64,000 nt of DNA from Dipteris shenzhenensis (taxonomy: Eukaryota; Polypodiophyta; Polypodiopsida; Gleicheniales): NCBI GenBank assembly GCA_047967505.1, contig CM106539.1, one strand, 5' to 3'. This document shows positions 28,153 through 38,859 of the stretch, piece by piece. Each line of letters starts with the position of its first letter. Within the stretch, counting starts at the first letter, position 1. The notes beneath the pieces were generated by a model. The model did not search any database and was not told the origin of the DNA. It saw nothing but the letters and a program-made list of their open reading frames with translations. The position numbers and the translations under genes are program-made.

Positions 28153-31100
28153 TTACATTTGGGGCTCTCTTAGGACCCAACGCCTCCCCTGTCTGACTCT
28201 ACGTTGCAACCAAAGCGCAACCCCTTGGCTCCCTGTTGAGGACTTCCAAGCAACACATCTCCTTGTCTTCTTGACATGTTGAACTGCTTTTGCGAGACTT
28301 GAGACCTCTATCTTATCGCGCTTGAGAGTCCTGGCCTCTAGACATGACATCTATAAAACCAATCGAACATTGCGTGTAGTGCATTGCTTCGCGCGATACC
28401 ACCCCCATGCATGGATGTTTTTATCAAAGCTATGCTTTTATATTAATATTAAATCTTGGCGAAAGTTTTTCAAGCTAAAATTTGTAGTTTCACAATATTG
28501 ATAAAATATAGTACAATTTTATATATTTCCTTTTGAATTTCTAAATAAAATATGAAAATCTTGGCGAAACTTTTAAAAATTTTGCATAAAAGTTTCAAAT
28601 ATTAGCGAATGTTTCAAAGTTTTATTTTTATTAGGACATATAAACTTTGGATGAAAATATCAAAGTTTCACTTCTTCACGAGACTAATATGAAAAAATCA
28701 TCCATGCCCCCCCATGCCTTGTATTCTTGAAGTATGCTGCCTTTGCTCTATAGCATGATTTCTCCATTCCTTAAGTATTACAAATGGACAGAGGGCCCCA
28801 TTGCTCCACAAACCATGGTGCATGTGCGTAAAGAATATGCTGTAAAGAAAAACATTGTATTAGAAACATAAACTGACTCAAGTTTAAAGCACAAAATTTC
28901 AACCTAAGGAGGATTACCATGTAATGTGTAATATGTGACTCCCCCCATGCTCCTACCATCAATGATATGAATTCTCCCAATGCTGTCCTGAATCTCTCAT
29001 AATAAAGCTCATCTATTTGACCTTGTCTAAGCAACTTTATAAATGCATCAAGCTTTGTCCACAATTTTGCTCTCAAAGTAGCAATTCGTGGATGTGAAGC
29101 TTGATTTGTGGTGCACTCACACAAATCTTTCCAGTACTCCCAACCTAGGGTGCTTTGAGCCAATGTATGTTTTTCTTTATCAGCATTGTGGTTGGACAAG
29201 AACCTCCTTGCCTTCCCTCCACCCATGGACACTTTAGCAGGAAGATTTTATGTCTTTTCTAATTGTTGCTTGTCCTTCTTAAGCTTCACATTGCCTCTGT
29301 GAAGTCCCATTAGTGATAGTAGTTCTTCAGCTTTTGCAATGCATTGTGCAGATACTTTCTGTGGCCTCAAATTCCAAGCATAAACTAGATGGAGATAGAG
29401 TAACTTATCAAGTATACGCAGTTCATCATGCAAAGTACACACGTGTACTCCCTCCAATGGAATTGGTAGAATGGGGTCCCACTTAGGATCCTTTTTGTGA
29501 CGATCAGGGGCTGCACTTTGGTTGCAAGAAAGGATGCCATTTTCCCACTGTAGGCTTCCCTTTTGCATCTTCTGAGAGTGGGTGCAATACAAGCAGGTCC
29601 ATTTTGCATCTGCACCTGTATCACAACCATACAAGCACTTGAGGGTCTTCAAATCACCAGCTAGATGCCATTCAACTTGAAACATTCCATGCCCATCCAC
29701 AATAATGTTTGCCCTACCTCTTGTCTTCAAATAATCGACGGGATGCCGGTTCTCTCCAAAACCCACTTCAATGTCTCATGGCACTCCTTTGGGGTCTCAA
29801 AGGTTGCAAGCCACCATATGTCCATCTCAGATTGGACTGAGAAACCCTGCTCAACTTCCTCATCCCCTTGAGCAAAATGCAAGGTGTCATTCATAATACA
29901 AATGCTCACCCTCTCTAGCTTGTGCTCTTTTACCAATTGAGCTTCATCCATTTTTATAACAAATACTAGCTTTCCATCTGTACAATGAAAGAGAAATTCA
30001 GTAAGGATATAGAAATCAGAAGAAATAAAGTTGAACGTGAAGAGGGAATTTCTCTTACCTTCTTCTCTCATCCCATAGAATTTGACCATGGCTCTCTGCA
30101 AATTCTCTACATAAATGTAAACATTATTGAAAGCATTCATCTCAAACGTTTGGATGCTAGATTTCTTTTTACTCTTTCAAGTCATTGTGCCACTTACACA
30201 ATGGTATCCTCCAAGCTTTTCACTAGCACATTGGTTTGTTTCTTGACGTGCAAGCCTTACAGACCACAGAGTTGGCAATGGCATTGTAGATATCTTATAC
30301 TTTTCCTCCATAGCAGACTTGAAAATTTTAAAAACAGAGTTGTAAGCTTCACGACTTACACCAGCAGCATCACAAGCTCCAAGCACCTCCTTTGCTTGGA
30401 CAAGGCCCTTGAAATTCTTCATTACCTCTCTAGCAACTTGTTTACATAGCCCTTTTTGTCTAGGGTCCTTCAACACTTCCATGACATCACTTGGCTTTAT
30501 TAAACTTCTTAGAACATATGAAGGATCACTATCATCCATTTCCATTGTTCCCATCACATCCTTCATGAAATTCCTAAAGTAGAGTACAAATGAGTCTTAG
30601 TGGAAAGAATGCAACACCACAAATATTTTGGGGCAAGAAATTTCATTGAAAATTTGGGGAACTAACCTTGCAGCCCGTATTCTCCTCTTTTGGGCACCAC
30701 TATTGGTTGACAATGCATCCATAGATTGCAATTGTCTTTTCCTCTCCTTCAGTCCCAAAGGTGTTCCCTTCAACTTTTGTACTCGTTCTATCGACTTCTC
30801 TCGTTCCTTCTCCACAGCATGTTGAACTTGGCCATAGATAGATCTTTCCAAATCTTGTTTGCTTTTAGCAAGCTTCTGGATTGATTCTTCCAATTCATGT
30901 CGCTCCAAGTCCAGTGCATGTGCTTTGTCACTAAGTTCTTTGTCACCGAGTTCTTTGTTTTGCAATTGGAGATCCTGCATACTATTATGCATTGCCACAA
31001 TAGTAATATTTCCCAAATGTGCAAGTTCTTCTGCTTGGGCTCTCTACACCTCGCTTGCTTGCATAGCCAATGTCTGAGAATGGTTTAATCGATTGCAATA

Positions 31101-31355
31101 ACCGAGCAATCCGGCATGTCCCTTGCCAACAAACCAAACAACATCATGCACTGTATGAAAAGGAGGACTCTTTTGGGTGGCAAGGTCTAAAGGATACAAG
31201 TTTCCATCCACCCAAAGGTCAAGATGCTTCTTCCCTTGCAATCGAAGACTGTGGAGCATACTTTGAAGAGTTCCACTATATCCCAAAGAGCGTGTGCTTG
31301 CATATTCTGCCTCCAGTTGTAGGTTCACATGGTACTTGTTGGATATGTCCTCGAA
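28153..31355 (-). CDS. Transposase-like protein of the H3-carrying element (decayed)
   Basis: Likely exons (minus): about 31355-30667, 30573-30198, 30104-30059, 29977-28918, 28839-28153, with GT-AG introns of 79-93 bp. Exon 1 has FEDISNKYHVNLQLEAEYAS and a coiled coil (30890-30720). Later come VFVIKMDEAQLVKEHKLERV, ANIIVDGHGMFQVEWHLAGD then LKTLKCLYG, WTCLYCTHSQK, GVHVCTLHDELRILDKLLYL, spliced HYM-HILYAHAPWFVEQWGP, and GMEKSCYRAKAAYF. The conserved D (KMDEAQ), D (AGDLK) and E (GMEKS) are plausible catalytic residues, and CLYC a zinc site. Breaks: TAG at 31044, a frameshift near 29740, TAA near 29247, TAA before GMEKS, a 297-bp MITE at 28410-28706 and a frameshift near 28350. It resembles, from memory, uncharacterised transposase-like families with the G(L/M)EK signature; the superfamily is unassigned. 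Confidence 0.7.
28410..28706. mobile_element. hAT-type MITE, 297 bp, copy 1
   Basis: Ends CATGGATGTTTTT and AAAAAATCATCCATG are inverted. The flanks are cccccatg (28402-28409) and ccccccc-atg (28707-28716), an 8-bp duplication blurred by a C run. The same element, same length, is at 40936-41232 with a perfect 8-bp duplication. It sits inside the transposase coding sequence between the GMEKS and MFDWFYR segments. Confidence 0.85.
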
Positions 31356-31404
31356 TGTGGTGCCATGAGTACTTAAAGAGAGGTATCAGTGATGCAGGCT
31401 AAAA

Positions 31405-31862
31405 TGTAGGGAAGAGATAGCAAAGAAGGAGCAGTGAGAGGGAGAGAGTAGCAAGGAAGAGGGAGGAGGAGAAGCAGATGAGGGCAAGAGGAAGAGGAGG
31501 AGAAGAGTAGGGTGACAGGTGTAGAAGGGAGGGAAGGAGCTGCTGTAGAAGGGAGGAGGAGGGGAGAGATGCTACAGGAGGGAGGAGGAGGGGAGAGATT
31601 CTGCAGGAGGGAGGAGCAGAGGAGAGGGATCCTGGGCGGCTAGAGAAGGAGGGGAGAGGAAGGAGGGAGGAGGAGCTAGAAGGAGGAGGAGGAGGGGAGA
31701 GGGAGGAGGGAGGAGGAGGAGTAAGACGGAGGAGGGGAGAGGAGGAGGGAGAGGGAGGAAGGGAGAGGGAGAGGGAGAGGGAGAGGGAGGAGGAGGAGGG
31801 AGGGAGGGAGGGAGAGAGAGGGAGGGAGGGAGAGAGAGAGAGAGAGGGAGGGAGGGAGATTC
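31405..31862 (+). repeat. GA-rich homopurine tract
   Basis: About 450 bp almost entirely purine on the plus strand (gggaggaggaggagt, gagagagagagaggg units). It lies between the transposase 5' end and the terminus. A similar tract is at the same relative place in the third fragment (57236-57557), so it belongs to the element. Long ORFs on the opposite strand are low-complexity artefacts. Confidence 0.85.
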
Positions 31863-32027
31863 AAAATTTGAAATTCAAATTTCAAAAAGTGGCCCCCTCC
31901 CCTCATTGATGGGGGGAGAGGTGGGCTCAAATGTGGGCTTAACCCACCTAGGTTGGGCTAGTTAGGCCTCTTTGGGACCCTCCAAGCCCCTTGCATTAGC
32001 CCACATTCCCTAATCCATTCCTTATGA

Positions 32028-32059
32028 GGCCCTTTTGAGACCCCAATTCTCCCCTAATG
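32028..32059 (-). repeat. Terminal inverted repeat, right (transposase side)
   Basis: ggcccttttgagaccccaat followed by tctcccctaatg, inverse of 22456-22487 with two mismatches. The next bases inward (cattccttatgaggc) are shared with the second copy's terminus at 34856-34905 but not with the left end. This identifies it as the transposase-proximal end. Confidence 0.9.
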
Positions 32060-32394
32060 GTGTCCCATACCACCAGGTGGTGTTGTGAAGCCTGAGATGT
32101 GCTGCTGGGCCTTGGGCTATGCTATGATGCAGGCGTGCGTCCGCGACTCAATCTAGGATCAGACCTAGCACATGGGAACGAGACTTGCTCCCATCGGCTC
32201 ACTGAGAATTGAACCTCTGGGCCCCTTATATAAACTCGGGCCCCAAGCACCAAAAATAGCGAAGACCTCTAACTGGTTCGTGCCCTTGCCACTCAACTTG
32301 AGAATCAAGCCTGCCTAGCTCTAAGCCTCCCCAGGCTACGTGAGCTAGTCTTGTGTACCCAGTACACGTCATATACCAATCCATGTACATGAGA
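32060..32394 (-). repeat. 5' LTR of gypsy element, distal part
   Basis: Continues the LTR interrupted at 22455: gtgtcccataccaccaggtg through ccatgtacatgaga, parallel to 16511-16845. It ends at the GAAGA target duplication. Confidence 0.88.
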
Positions 32395-32399
32395 GAAGA

Positions 32400-34740
32400 C
32401 TCCCTAGTGGATTCATCAGGAGAAAAGCCAGATGAAACTCCTCTCTTAAAATGTTATAAGGTCGTTCATATAAACGTATAAAAGTTTCAAGAAGTTGGCA
32501 TCTTAGAGTTCACCCAAGCATTTATAAAATGAGAGCATGGAGGTGTGAAGCTCCACAGATGGGTAACAATTCACAGGACAACAATTCCCCAATAAATTCA
32601 ATTAGAAGCTTCGAAGCAGAATGCCCAAAAGAGATTCCCATAAATTGGATAGATCGGATGATATCCATCACCATAAGGTGTTGGTGTATGGATGGCTAGA
32701 CTGATTTGTGGAAATCTCTAGTTAAGCGCGCTTACGTGCGAACAAAACGGGAATGCTGACCTCCCAAGTAAGGGGAGGTATGGCAACCCCCATCTAGTTT
32801 CCGACTTCCAACTTGGTATGAGAGCCAAGTTGCCCCTCGCTCTCCAGCCTCTCCCCGCTCCATTCAAAGCTTGGGAACTCACTTTTGTCCGCTTCTGTCA
32901 CATAGAATTGCATTTCTGTCGCAAGAACCCCTACTGTCTAGCATTGTTTTATGCAAGCACTTACTCCTACAGCTTTTCTGGACCTAGACTACAAGTTTTA
33001 GAGCTGTTTTCGTGAAAGGTGCTGCTGTTTGGAGCCTGTTTCTGCAACAGGTGCTGCTGTTTTTGTGGTTGGACCACTTTCTGGAGGTTTCTTTGCAGGT
33101 CGGAAGCTGCAACAACAGTTCCGGGTCAAGTTGCCGCAGTTTGTGACATTCTGGAACTTTGAGGTCATTTTGAAATCAGTCTTGGCCTGTGCTTGCTGGT
33201 TGACTCTTGTTGGTGATTGTTTTTGTGCTTCTTGCTGTTTTGGCCCTATTTCAGTCAAAATTTCACAAGGACAGCTCAAGTTTTGGACTCCCACGTGCCT
33301 CCTACTGTTCAGCGTTCCACTGTATTGGATTGTAGACGGTGGTTTGCTACGGACTTGCTATGGGAAGCTACTCCCACACTCCTAGAAATTGTTTTTGAGC
33401 TAGGATTATAATATAAGAAGTCCTCTGTAGGGGTTTTAAGTATTCTCCGAATATAGGAAGCTATCAACCAAAGAAGACTCCCTGGAGGATTCATTAGGAG
33501 GAAAAACAGATGAAAATCCTTTATTAAATTGTTATAGGTCTCAATAGTTAAGCAAATGGACAGGATCTTTCATACAAACGTAAAAGTTTCAAGAATGGTG
33601 GTGTTCGTCCAAGCATTTATAGAAGGATAGACCATGGAGGTGTGAAGCTCGGGGTAACAATCCACAGGACAACAATGCCCCAGAATTTCAATTAGAAGCT
33701 TCAAAGGAGAATGCCTAAATTCAAGACTCTAGTAAAGGGAACAGATGCATCATTAACGTCTGTGCTCAAGAAAAACAGAGAATTACATTAGCTCTTGATA
33801 ACCTGAGCCAGATTTTGTTGAAGATGAGGTTTTTGTCATGGACGACTTCAATATAGTAGTCAAGTTGTATGGAGATACAAGCCACACTTCTAGAGAGAAC
33901 CAATTACTGTGTTTGAATCCTAGACTTTGTAAGAGAGATTTCCATAAATTGGGTAGATCGGAGGACATCACGTTAAGGTTTTGGTGTTTGGATGGCTAGA
34001 CCAATTTGTTAAAATCTCTTGGGATGGGTGACCTCCCGGAAAGGGGAGGTAGGGCAACCTCCATTTAGTTTTCGATTTCCATCTTGGTATCAAAGCCAGG
34101 TTGCCCCTTGCTCTCTAACCCCTCTTCTCTCCATTCCAAGCTTGGGTGCACGCTTCTGTCACAAAGAACTGCATTTCTGTCGTGAGAACCCTTACTATCG
34201 AGCACTCCTATAGCTCTTTTGGACCTAGGCGACAAGTGTTGGAGCTGTTTCTTAAAAGAAGCTGCTGTTTGGAGCTGTTTCCGCAAAGGTGTTACTGATT
34301 TCGCAGATTTTGACATGTTTTACTGCTGTTTTAAACTACTGAAGCAGTAGCTTCTCTCTGGACTTTTGTTGTCTGTTTTGGAGGATTTCGACCTATTTTT
34401 AAAATGATTAAACCAGTTCTTTGCAGACTGGAAGCTGCAGCAATGACTCCAGCTTCAGTTTGTGACATTTTGAAACAGATTTGAGGTTATTTTGAGATCA
34501 ATTGTGACCTCTACATGCTGGTTGACCTGTTGGTGACTGTTCTTGTGCTTCTGGAGCTGTCACCTTGCTGTTTTGGACCCATTTCAGTAAATTTTTCAGA
34601 AGGACAGCTCAAGTTTTGCAGTCTTGGGTGCGTTTTCAACTGTTTAAATAGTCCATTTTCAGGCTGCATTTGCCTAGCCAGCTATTCGCTTACGGAACAG
34701 TTTTTTGTTGTTGTTGCAGTATAATTCATAGCACGTGAAA
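32400..34740 (+). repeat. Tandem LTR-like units with primer-binding-site-like motifs
   Basis: The sequence after 32400 (ccctagtggattcatcagg ... aggtgtgaagctc ... ctcccaagtaaggggaggta) recurs at 33480-34060. The blocks that follow (gcttctgtcac, gcatttctgtcg, gctgctgtttggagc) recur at about 32890-33060 and 34150-34280. Each LTR-like block ends at a tRNA-Met-type motif: cttggtatgagagccaag (32812) and cttggtatcaaagccagg (34083). With 16004-16329 as the displaced 5' part of the first unit, this looks like tandemly arranged non-autonomous LTR elements. No coding domain is seen. Confidence 0.65.
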
Positions 34741-35099
34741 TTTTGTAGACTGAGAATCAAAATCAAAATGCGGGCCTAGGAGGATAAACTGGATGGCACC
34801 AGTATTCCTTGTGGAGTTTTATGGCGAGGAATCTTTTGATTGCAAAGAATCTATGCACTAGGAGGATTTTGGACTAAAAAAGGGCCTCATAAGGAGTGGA
34901 TTAGCAAAAATGGATTAAGAACTAACAAGGCTTCTAGAGGGTCCCATCACCCTCATATGAGTCCGAAAAAGTACATATCTCTAGGCTTTAGTGGTTCCAA
35001 AAAGTGTGCCTCTCTCTTTTACGTGGAGGGGCCCTCCACTTGGAAAAACTTCATGCACCCCAAGGGAGGTCCCTAGTTCTAAAAAATATATTGTGGGTA

Positions 35100-35880
35100 T
35101 CGCTAAAAAAAAAATCAATTTTTTTGAAAACTTTCAAAGATGACTTGAAACCCTTTTAAACCCCAAACAATGCCTGTACACCCAAATTACTTTCCAACAA
35201 GACCATAATCACCGTTCAACCTCTAAATCATACTTCTTTTCACCATCATCACTTTTCAACCTCTTCTCACCATTTTATTATCCTGTAATCTCAAACCTTT
35301 GTTGTTGCCATTGATCCTATTTTACCCTCTACTAATCTAAAATCTTTTTTCCTTTGAATTTTGGTTCAAAAATCTATTTTTGAAATCCTCACATGATTCC
35401 AATGCAAGATCACACCAATAGGCTGCAAAAAAACACCTTACACGTTGAAGTTGCACCAAAGTATTGTCTCGTCAATGTAGTGGCTACAAGATTATTGACA
35501 AAAGAAAGATTAATATCAACTATGACAGCAAGGAGCAAGGCATCTCAAACTGTGGAGTGTTAGTGGACTCTATCCAGTGGATCCTTTAACACGTGCTCCT
35601 TCTATGTTGAAAAATATGGCGAGTTTGATTCAATACGTAGGAGATGTCTTCAAGGCTTACTTGGTAATCATTTGTTGTTGAGACAAATACATGTTAGAAA
35701 TACATTAAAAAATTAAATTCTACTATCCAAGATCTATTGGGTGGATTTATATTCAATTCAGAAAGCATGATGTTGGAAGGCACAAACAGGACAAAAGGCC
35801 AAGAAAGCCAAAAGAAAGATGGACAAGCTACCAAAGAGGGAGCAAAGCGAGGACCAAGCAACTTTGAGTACATAGAGTGT
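35100..35880. other. Copy 2 transposase 5' region, mostly eroded
   Basis: Expected position of transposase exons 1-2 of the second copy. I can find no convincing coding similarity, only weakly compatible fragments. The GA-rich tract of the other copies is absent. Confidence 0.4.
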
Positions 35881-37440
35881 AGCAATATTCTTTAGGGTGT
35901 ATGTAAGGTCCAAGTTGCAATGGTCGAGTTTTACAACATGAAAGCATGGAGTAAGTGACATTTCTCTTATTTATTTGAGTTGTAATTTCTTAAATGTGTT
36001 TTCTAATAGTGTAAATCTTATATTTTTCAAATTGTGAAGAAAAGTTACTATTTGTTATCAAGGTGGATGCGTGTGGAGACGGTGAGTATTACTTTAATGA
36101 ACAAAGCCCTTAAATATGCTAAAATAAGAAAGTTGAAGAAGTTTTAGTGTTCAATTAGAAAGGAACATTTGGTAGCTTGTTGTATTTGAACTTCCTAAAG
36201 AGACAAAGTCATATCATATGTGAAATGGATCTTTGATAGATCTCTGATTTTAAGTATCATCGATTCTCAGACCAAAGAGTAGTTGTTTCAAGTTGGAAAA
36301 TCTAGATTCTTCAAAGTTCAATGGCACATGTCATGAGACCTTAAAATGTTGAAGTGTGTGTTTGGAACGGAATTGAGTACAAATGCAACATATCTATGCC
36401 TTTTTTGCATGTACTCACAACAAGTTCGAGTGAGTAACGACATGAGTACAGGATAACAAATAAAAACAAAGAAAAGACTTTGGGAACGGTAAAGATGTGA
36501 TGAGTGATATGGTAGATGATGATGCCAACAAATAGATGTAATGAAGTAATGGGCTACGATCAGGATGTTGCATCGAACAAAGATGAAATTGATAAAAAAA
36601 TGGAATCATTACAGAGACCGAGATGCGCGACTCATTGATAAGTCATTTTACTGGCACATTATATATGTATGGAACATGAAACCAAAGAGACGTATTACGA
36701 GGGTCGATGCTCTTCTCTTGAATAGGGGTCTACATGCAAGGAAATCAAGAAATCTTTTGAATAAAGTATCCACGGGGTGCTCAATGCCACTTTTTTGTCC
36801 AATCATGGCAAAAATCAATTAAATATGCATTGGAATGAGTAAAAAGAGTTATGTGAGTGTATCACTAATGTGGAAGTTGATCATCATGTGAGAACCTTAA
36901 GAGTACGTGTTTGGAAAGCATTAAAACAATCTACTAGAGATCTTCAGAAAGCCTTCCATAGACGATAAGGATGTGCATCTATATGAAATTAGAGTGAAAG
37001 AGTTTATTAAAGCCATGGTGGATGATGGGTAAATCACACATGACTCATGCTTCGTCTTCACTTTTCTTAAATTTTGATTGCAATTGAATTATTATTTATT
37101 TCTTTGGTATTTACCTCATATACCTTTCCTCTAAATGCATCACATTCTTTAAGCTCATGGTCCCGTCAACAATATGGTTCGTTGCATGTTTGGAGTGCCC
37201 ACGGGATTGGATAAGTCACATTACAGAGCTCGAGGAAAATACTTCAAAATTATGTGACATGAAGATGGGCTGATGGAAGTAACACCCTTCGTGAAATGTT
37301 TAAGTGGTTCAATCGTGGTATAACTAGGTCCTTTGAAAGGGATATAGCTTCGCAAATAGAGTTAGCCTAAGCAGCTCGTCAAACTCAAACAAGTAAAAGG
37401 AGGTGTTCATGGAAATATTTGCAAGCTAGAAGTTGTTTGG
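35880..37440 (+). pseudogene. Transposase remnant, copy 2
   Basis: Pieces in all three frames align with the first copy: VQVAMVEFYNMK (vs LQRAMVKFYGMR), LLFVIKVDACGDGE (vs LVFVIKMDEAQ), VISYVKWIFDRS (vs CHETLKWVLERT), FKVQWHMS-stop-DLKMLKCVFG, ATYLCLFCMYSQQ (vs WTCLYCTHSQK), DARLIDKSFYWHIIYVWNMK, ELCECITNV, GLDKSHYRARGKYFK (vs GMEKSCYRAKAAYFK) and LREMFKWFNRGIT. The intron 35951-36039 sits exactly where the first copy has 29978-30058. Stops and frameshifts are numerous; inactive. Confidence 0.82.
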
Positions 37441-37756
37441 GAAAGTGTTGCCTCGCTATACATTGATGTTAATCTAAATGTCTTTGAAATTTTTAATATT
37501 TTTAGAGTAGTTTTTAAAGGACACCTTTGATAAATTGATTTTTTTTCGTTTAAAAATGTGTTAAATTCTTACTTGTTGACCTAGCATTAATGGGAAGGGA
37601 GGGGGGGCTATAATGAAACTTTAAATGAACGTAACTATATAAAGATAAACACACTTTCATTAACTCAATCTCTTAACATTATCTTCAATGAAAATTTCTT
37701 CCTATCATCACAATATCCCATTTCTCATAGCCCTACCATCAATTGATCTCACCCAT

Positions 37757-38592
37757 ATGGCAAGAATAAACTAGACTAGAAGACTAGTCAATTCAAGGAC
37801 AAGGATCTCAATTGATAGAGAAGAATCCAATAGGATGTTGAAAGAACAACAAAAGGGGAGAGAGGAGGAGGTGGAGGAGGAGAAAGAAAGAGACTCTTCC
37901 AACGAGAAAGAGATAGATAACGACCAAGAAGAACAAGGACAACAATTAGAGCGTCATAGACAATCGAAGGCAAGAGGAGGATTAGAGACAAGACAAGAAG
38001 AACCCTCACAGAAAAGACAAGGATTGGAAGAGCAAAGACAACAAATAGAGGCATGGTTCAAATAGCAACAAGAAGCAAGACAACAAAGAATTGTTAAGGC
38101 TTAACAAATAAGGACACCACTACGTCAATCACAACCATAGCCACCATGGCGTGATGATACTACATATTTTCAACAACGAGCGAGAGAGAGTAGGGAAAAA
38201 TCTTTACCTAAAGGGAAGGGAAAATCAAGACCTTGGCAGAGATGGAGGTGCACGTGGAGGTGATGGAGGCGGAGATGGAGGTGAAGGAGCTCCTAGATGG
38301 AGGAATGGAGGCTCTTTTTGAAATGAGAAAGTGTCTAAAGAGTATAGAACCTCTAGTTGCAATAGATTCATTTGCTCGATTAGTCAAAGAAATGATGGAT
38401 AAATACAAGGATGGCCTTCGAATACGTTCAACCACTCTTTCCACCATACAAGAGACCTCTGAAATGGCTCTGGTGTTTCTTCTTGAGGGCACAAAATTGC
38501 ATATAATTTATGCTAAGAGGGTTACTATGATGAGCAAGGGCATGCAACTTGCAAGGAAGATAAGAGGTGACCCATTTCACATGCCAAATTAA
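37757..38592 (+). pseudogene. Histone H3-like gene, copy 2 (fold intact, tail region broken)
   Basis: ATG 37757 gives MARIN-stop-TRRLVNSRTR, aligning with the other copy's [14 protein letters not shown]; the amber replaces H3 Gln5. A Glu/Gln/Arg-rich middle follows (37835-38062, ending in TAG), then more stops and a frameshift. The last frame (38233-38592) is open and holds the full fold: ALFEMRKCLKSIEPLV, SFARLVKEMMDKYKDGLRIR, TIQETSEMALVFLLEGTKLH and IIYAKRVTMMSKGMQLARKI, then RGD. It aligns without gaps to canonical H3 (ALREIRKYQKSTELLI..., [22 protein letters not shown]). It differs strongly from the copy at 26759-27874 outside the fold, so the two diverged long ago. Confidence 0.85.
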
Positions 38593-38859
38593 GTTTTGGT
38601 GACCCATCTCTCATGACCTTTGGTGATTATAATAGTTAAGGACACCAATTTTAGTGGTTATAATACGTTTGTACAACTTTGAAGGGTGTAACAATTTTGT
38701 AATACTTTAGGATCCCAATTTTGGTGGTTAGAACAATTTTATGCAAATTTGATCTTGAAAACATTGTTCTTGATTTTTAGTATTATATCTTTTTTTGGGT
38801 AATGGCTTATTACTATCATGAATTATTTATTGATTTTTCAATAGTTGAAATTTTTTGGG

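Larger units (their letters stand above)
22456..32059 (-). mobile_element. 9.6-kb TIR DNA transposon carrying a histone H3-like gene
   Basis: The sequence interrupting the gypsy LTR starts CATTAGGGGAGAATTGGG and ends with its reverse complement. The inverted repeats extend to about 32 bp with two mismatches (..ATCTCCAAAGGGCC / ..GTCTCAAAAGGGCC). Relative to the intact LTR (agcctggtgtccc) no clear target duplication is present: left flank agccta, right flank gtgtccc. The minus strand carries a transposase-like gene (31355-28153) followed by an H3-like gene (27874-26759). The plus strand carries converging unknown genes (22.5-26.25 kb). A second copy at 34856 begins CACTAGGAGGATTTTGG. The CACTA-like terminus hints at the CMC group, but the transposase is not the usual plant CACTA type, so I leave the superfamily open. 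Confidence 0.85.
16330..32394 (-). mobile_element. Ty3/gypsy chromovirus-like LTR retrotransposon, decayed, with nested DNA transposon
   Basis: One minus-strand element. The 3' LTR is 16330-16845 and the coding region 16859-21583. The primer-binding site is at 22242-22259. The 5' LTR is split into 22260-22455 and 32060-32394 by the nested 9.6-kb transposon. A 5-bp duplication GAAGA flanks it at 16325-16329 and 32395-32399. gag, zinc knuckle, protease, RT, RNase H, integrase and chromodomain all lie in the Ty3/gypsy order, but with many frameshifts and stops, so it is not autonomous. Confidence 0.88.
34856..38600 (+). mobile_element. Second, older copy of the H3-carrying DNA transposon (right end not found)
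   Basis: Starts CACTAGGAGGATTTTGG and continues with agggcctcataaggagtgga, aligning with the transposase-side end of 22456-32059 (cattaggggagaattggggt ... agggcctcataaggaatgga). Then come transposase remnants (35.88-37.44 kb) and an H3-like gene (37757-38592), in the same order and orientation as the first copy. No matching far terminus is visible before 46 kb, so the right limit given is only the end of the H3-like gene. Confidence 0.8.

Noticed and set aside
31430-31930. Long proline/leucine/serine-rich minus-strand ORFs over the GA tract
   Set aside because: Low-complexity translation of homopurine DNA; no start context, no conservation beyond composition. The same applies to 57173-57588.
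22456-32059. Standard plant CACTA (En/Spm) assignment
   Set aside because: The terminus is CA(C/T)TAGG, but the transposase lacks the blocks I know from plant CACTA elements and no 3-bp duplication is seen; superfamily left open.
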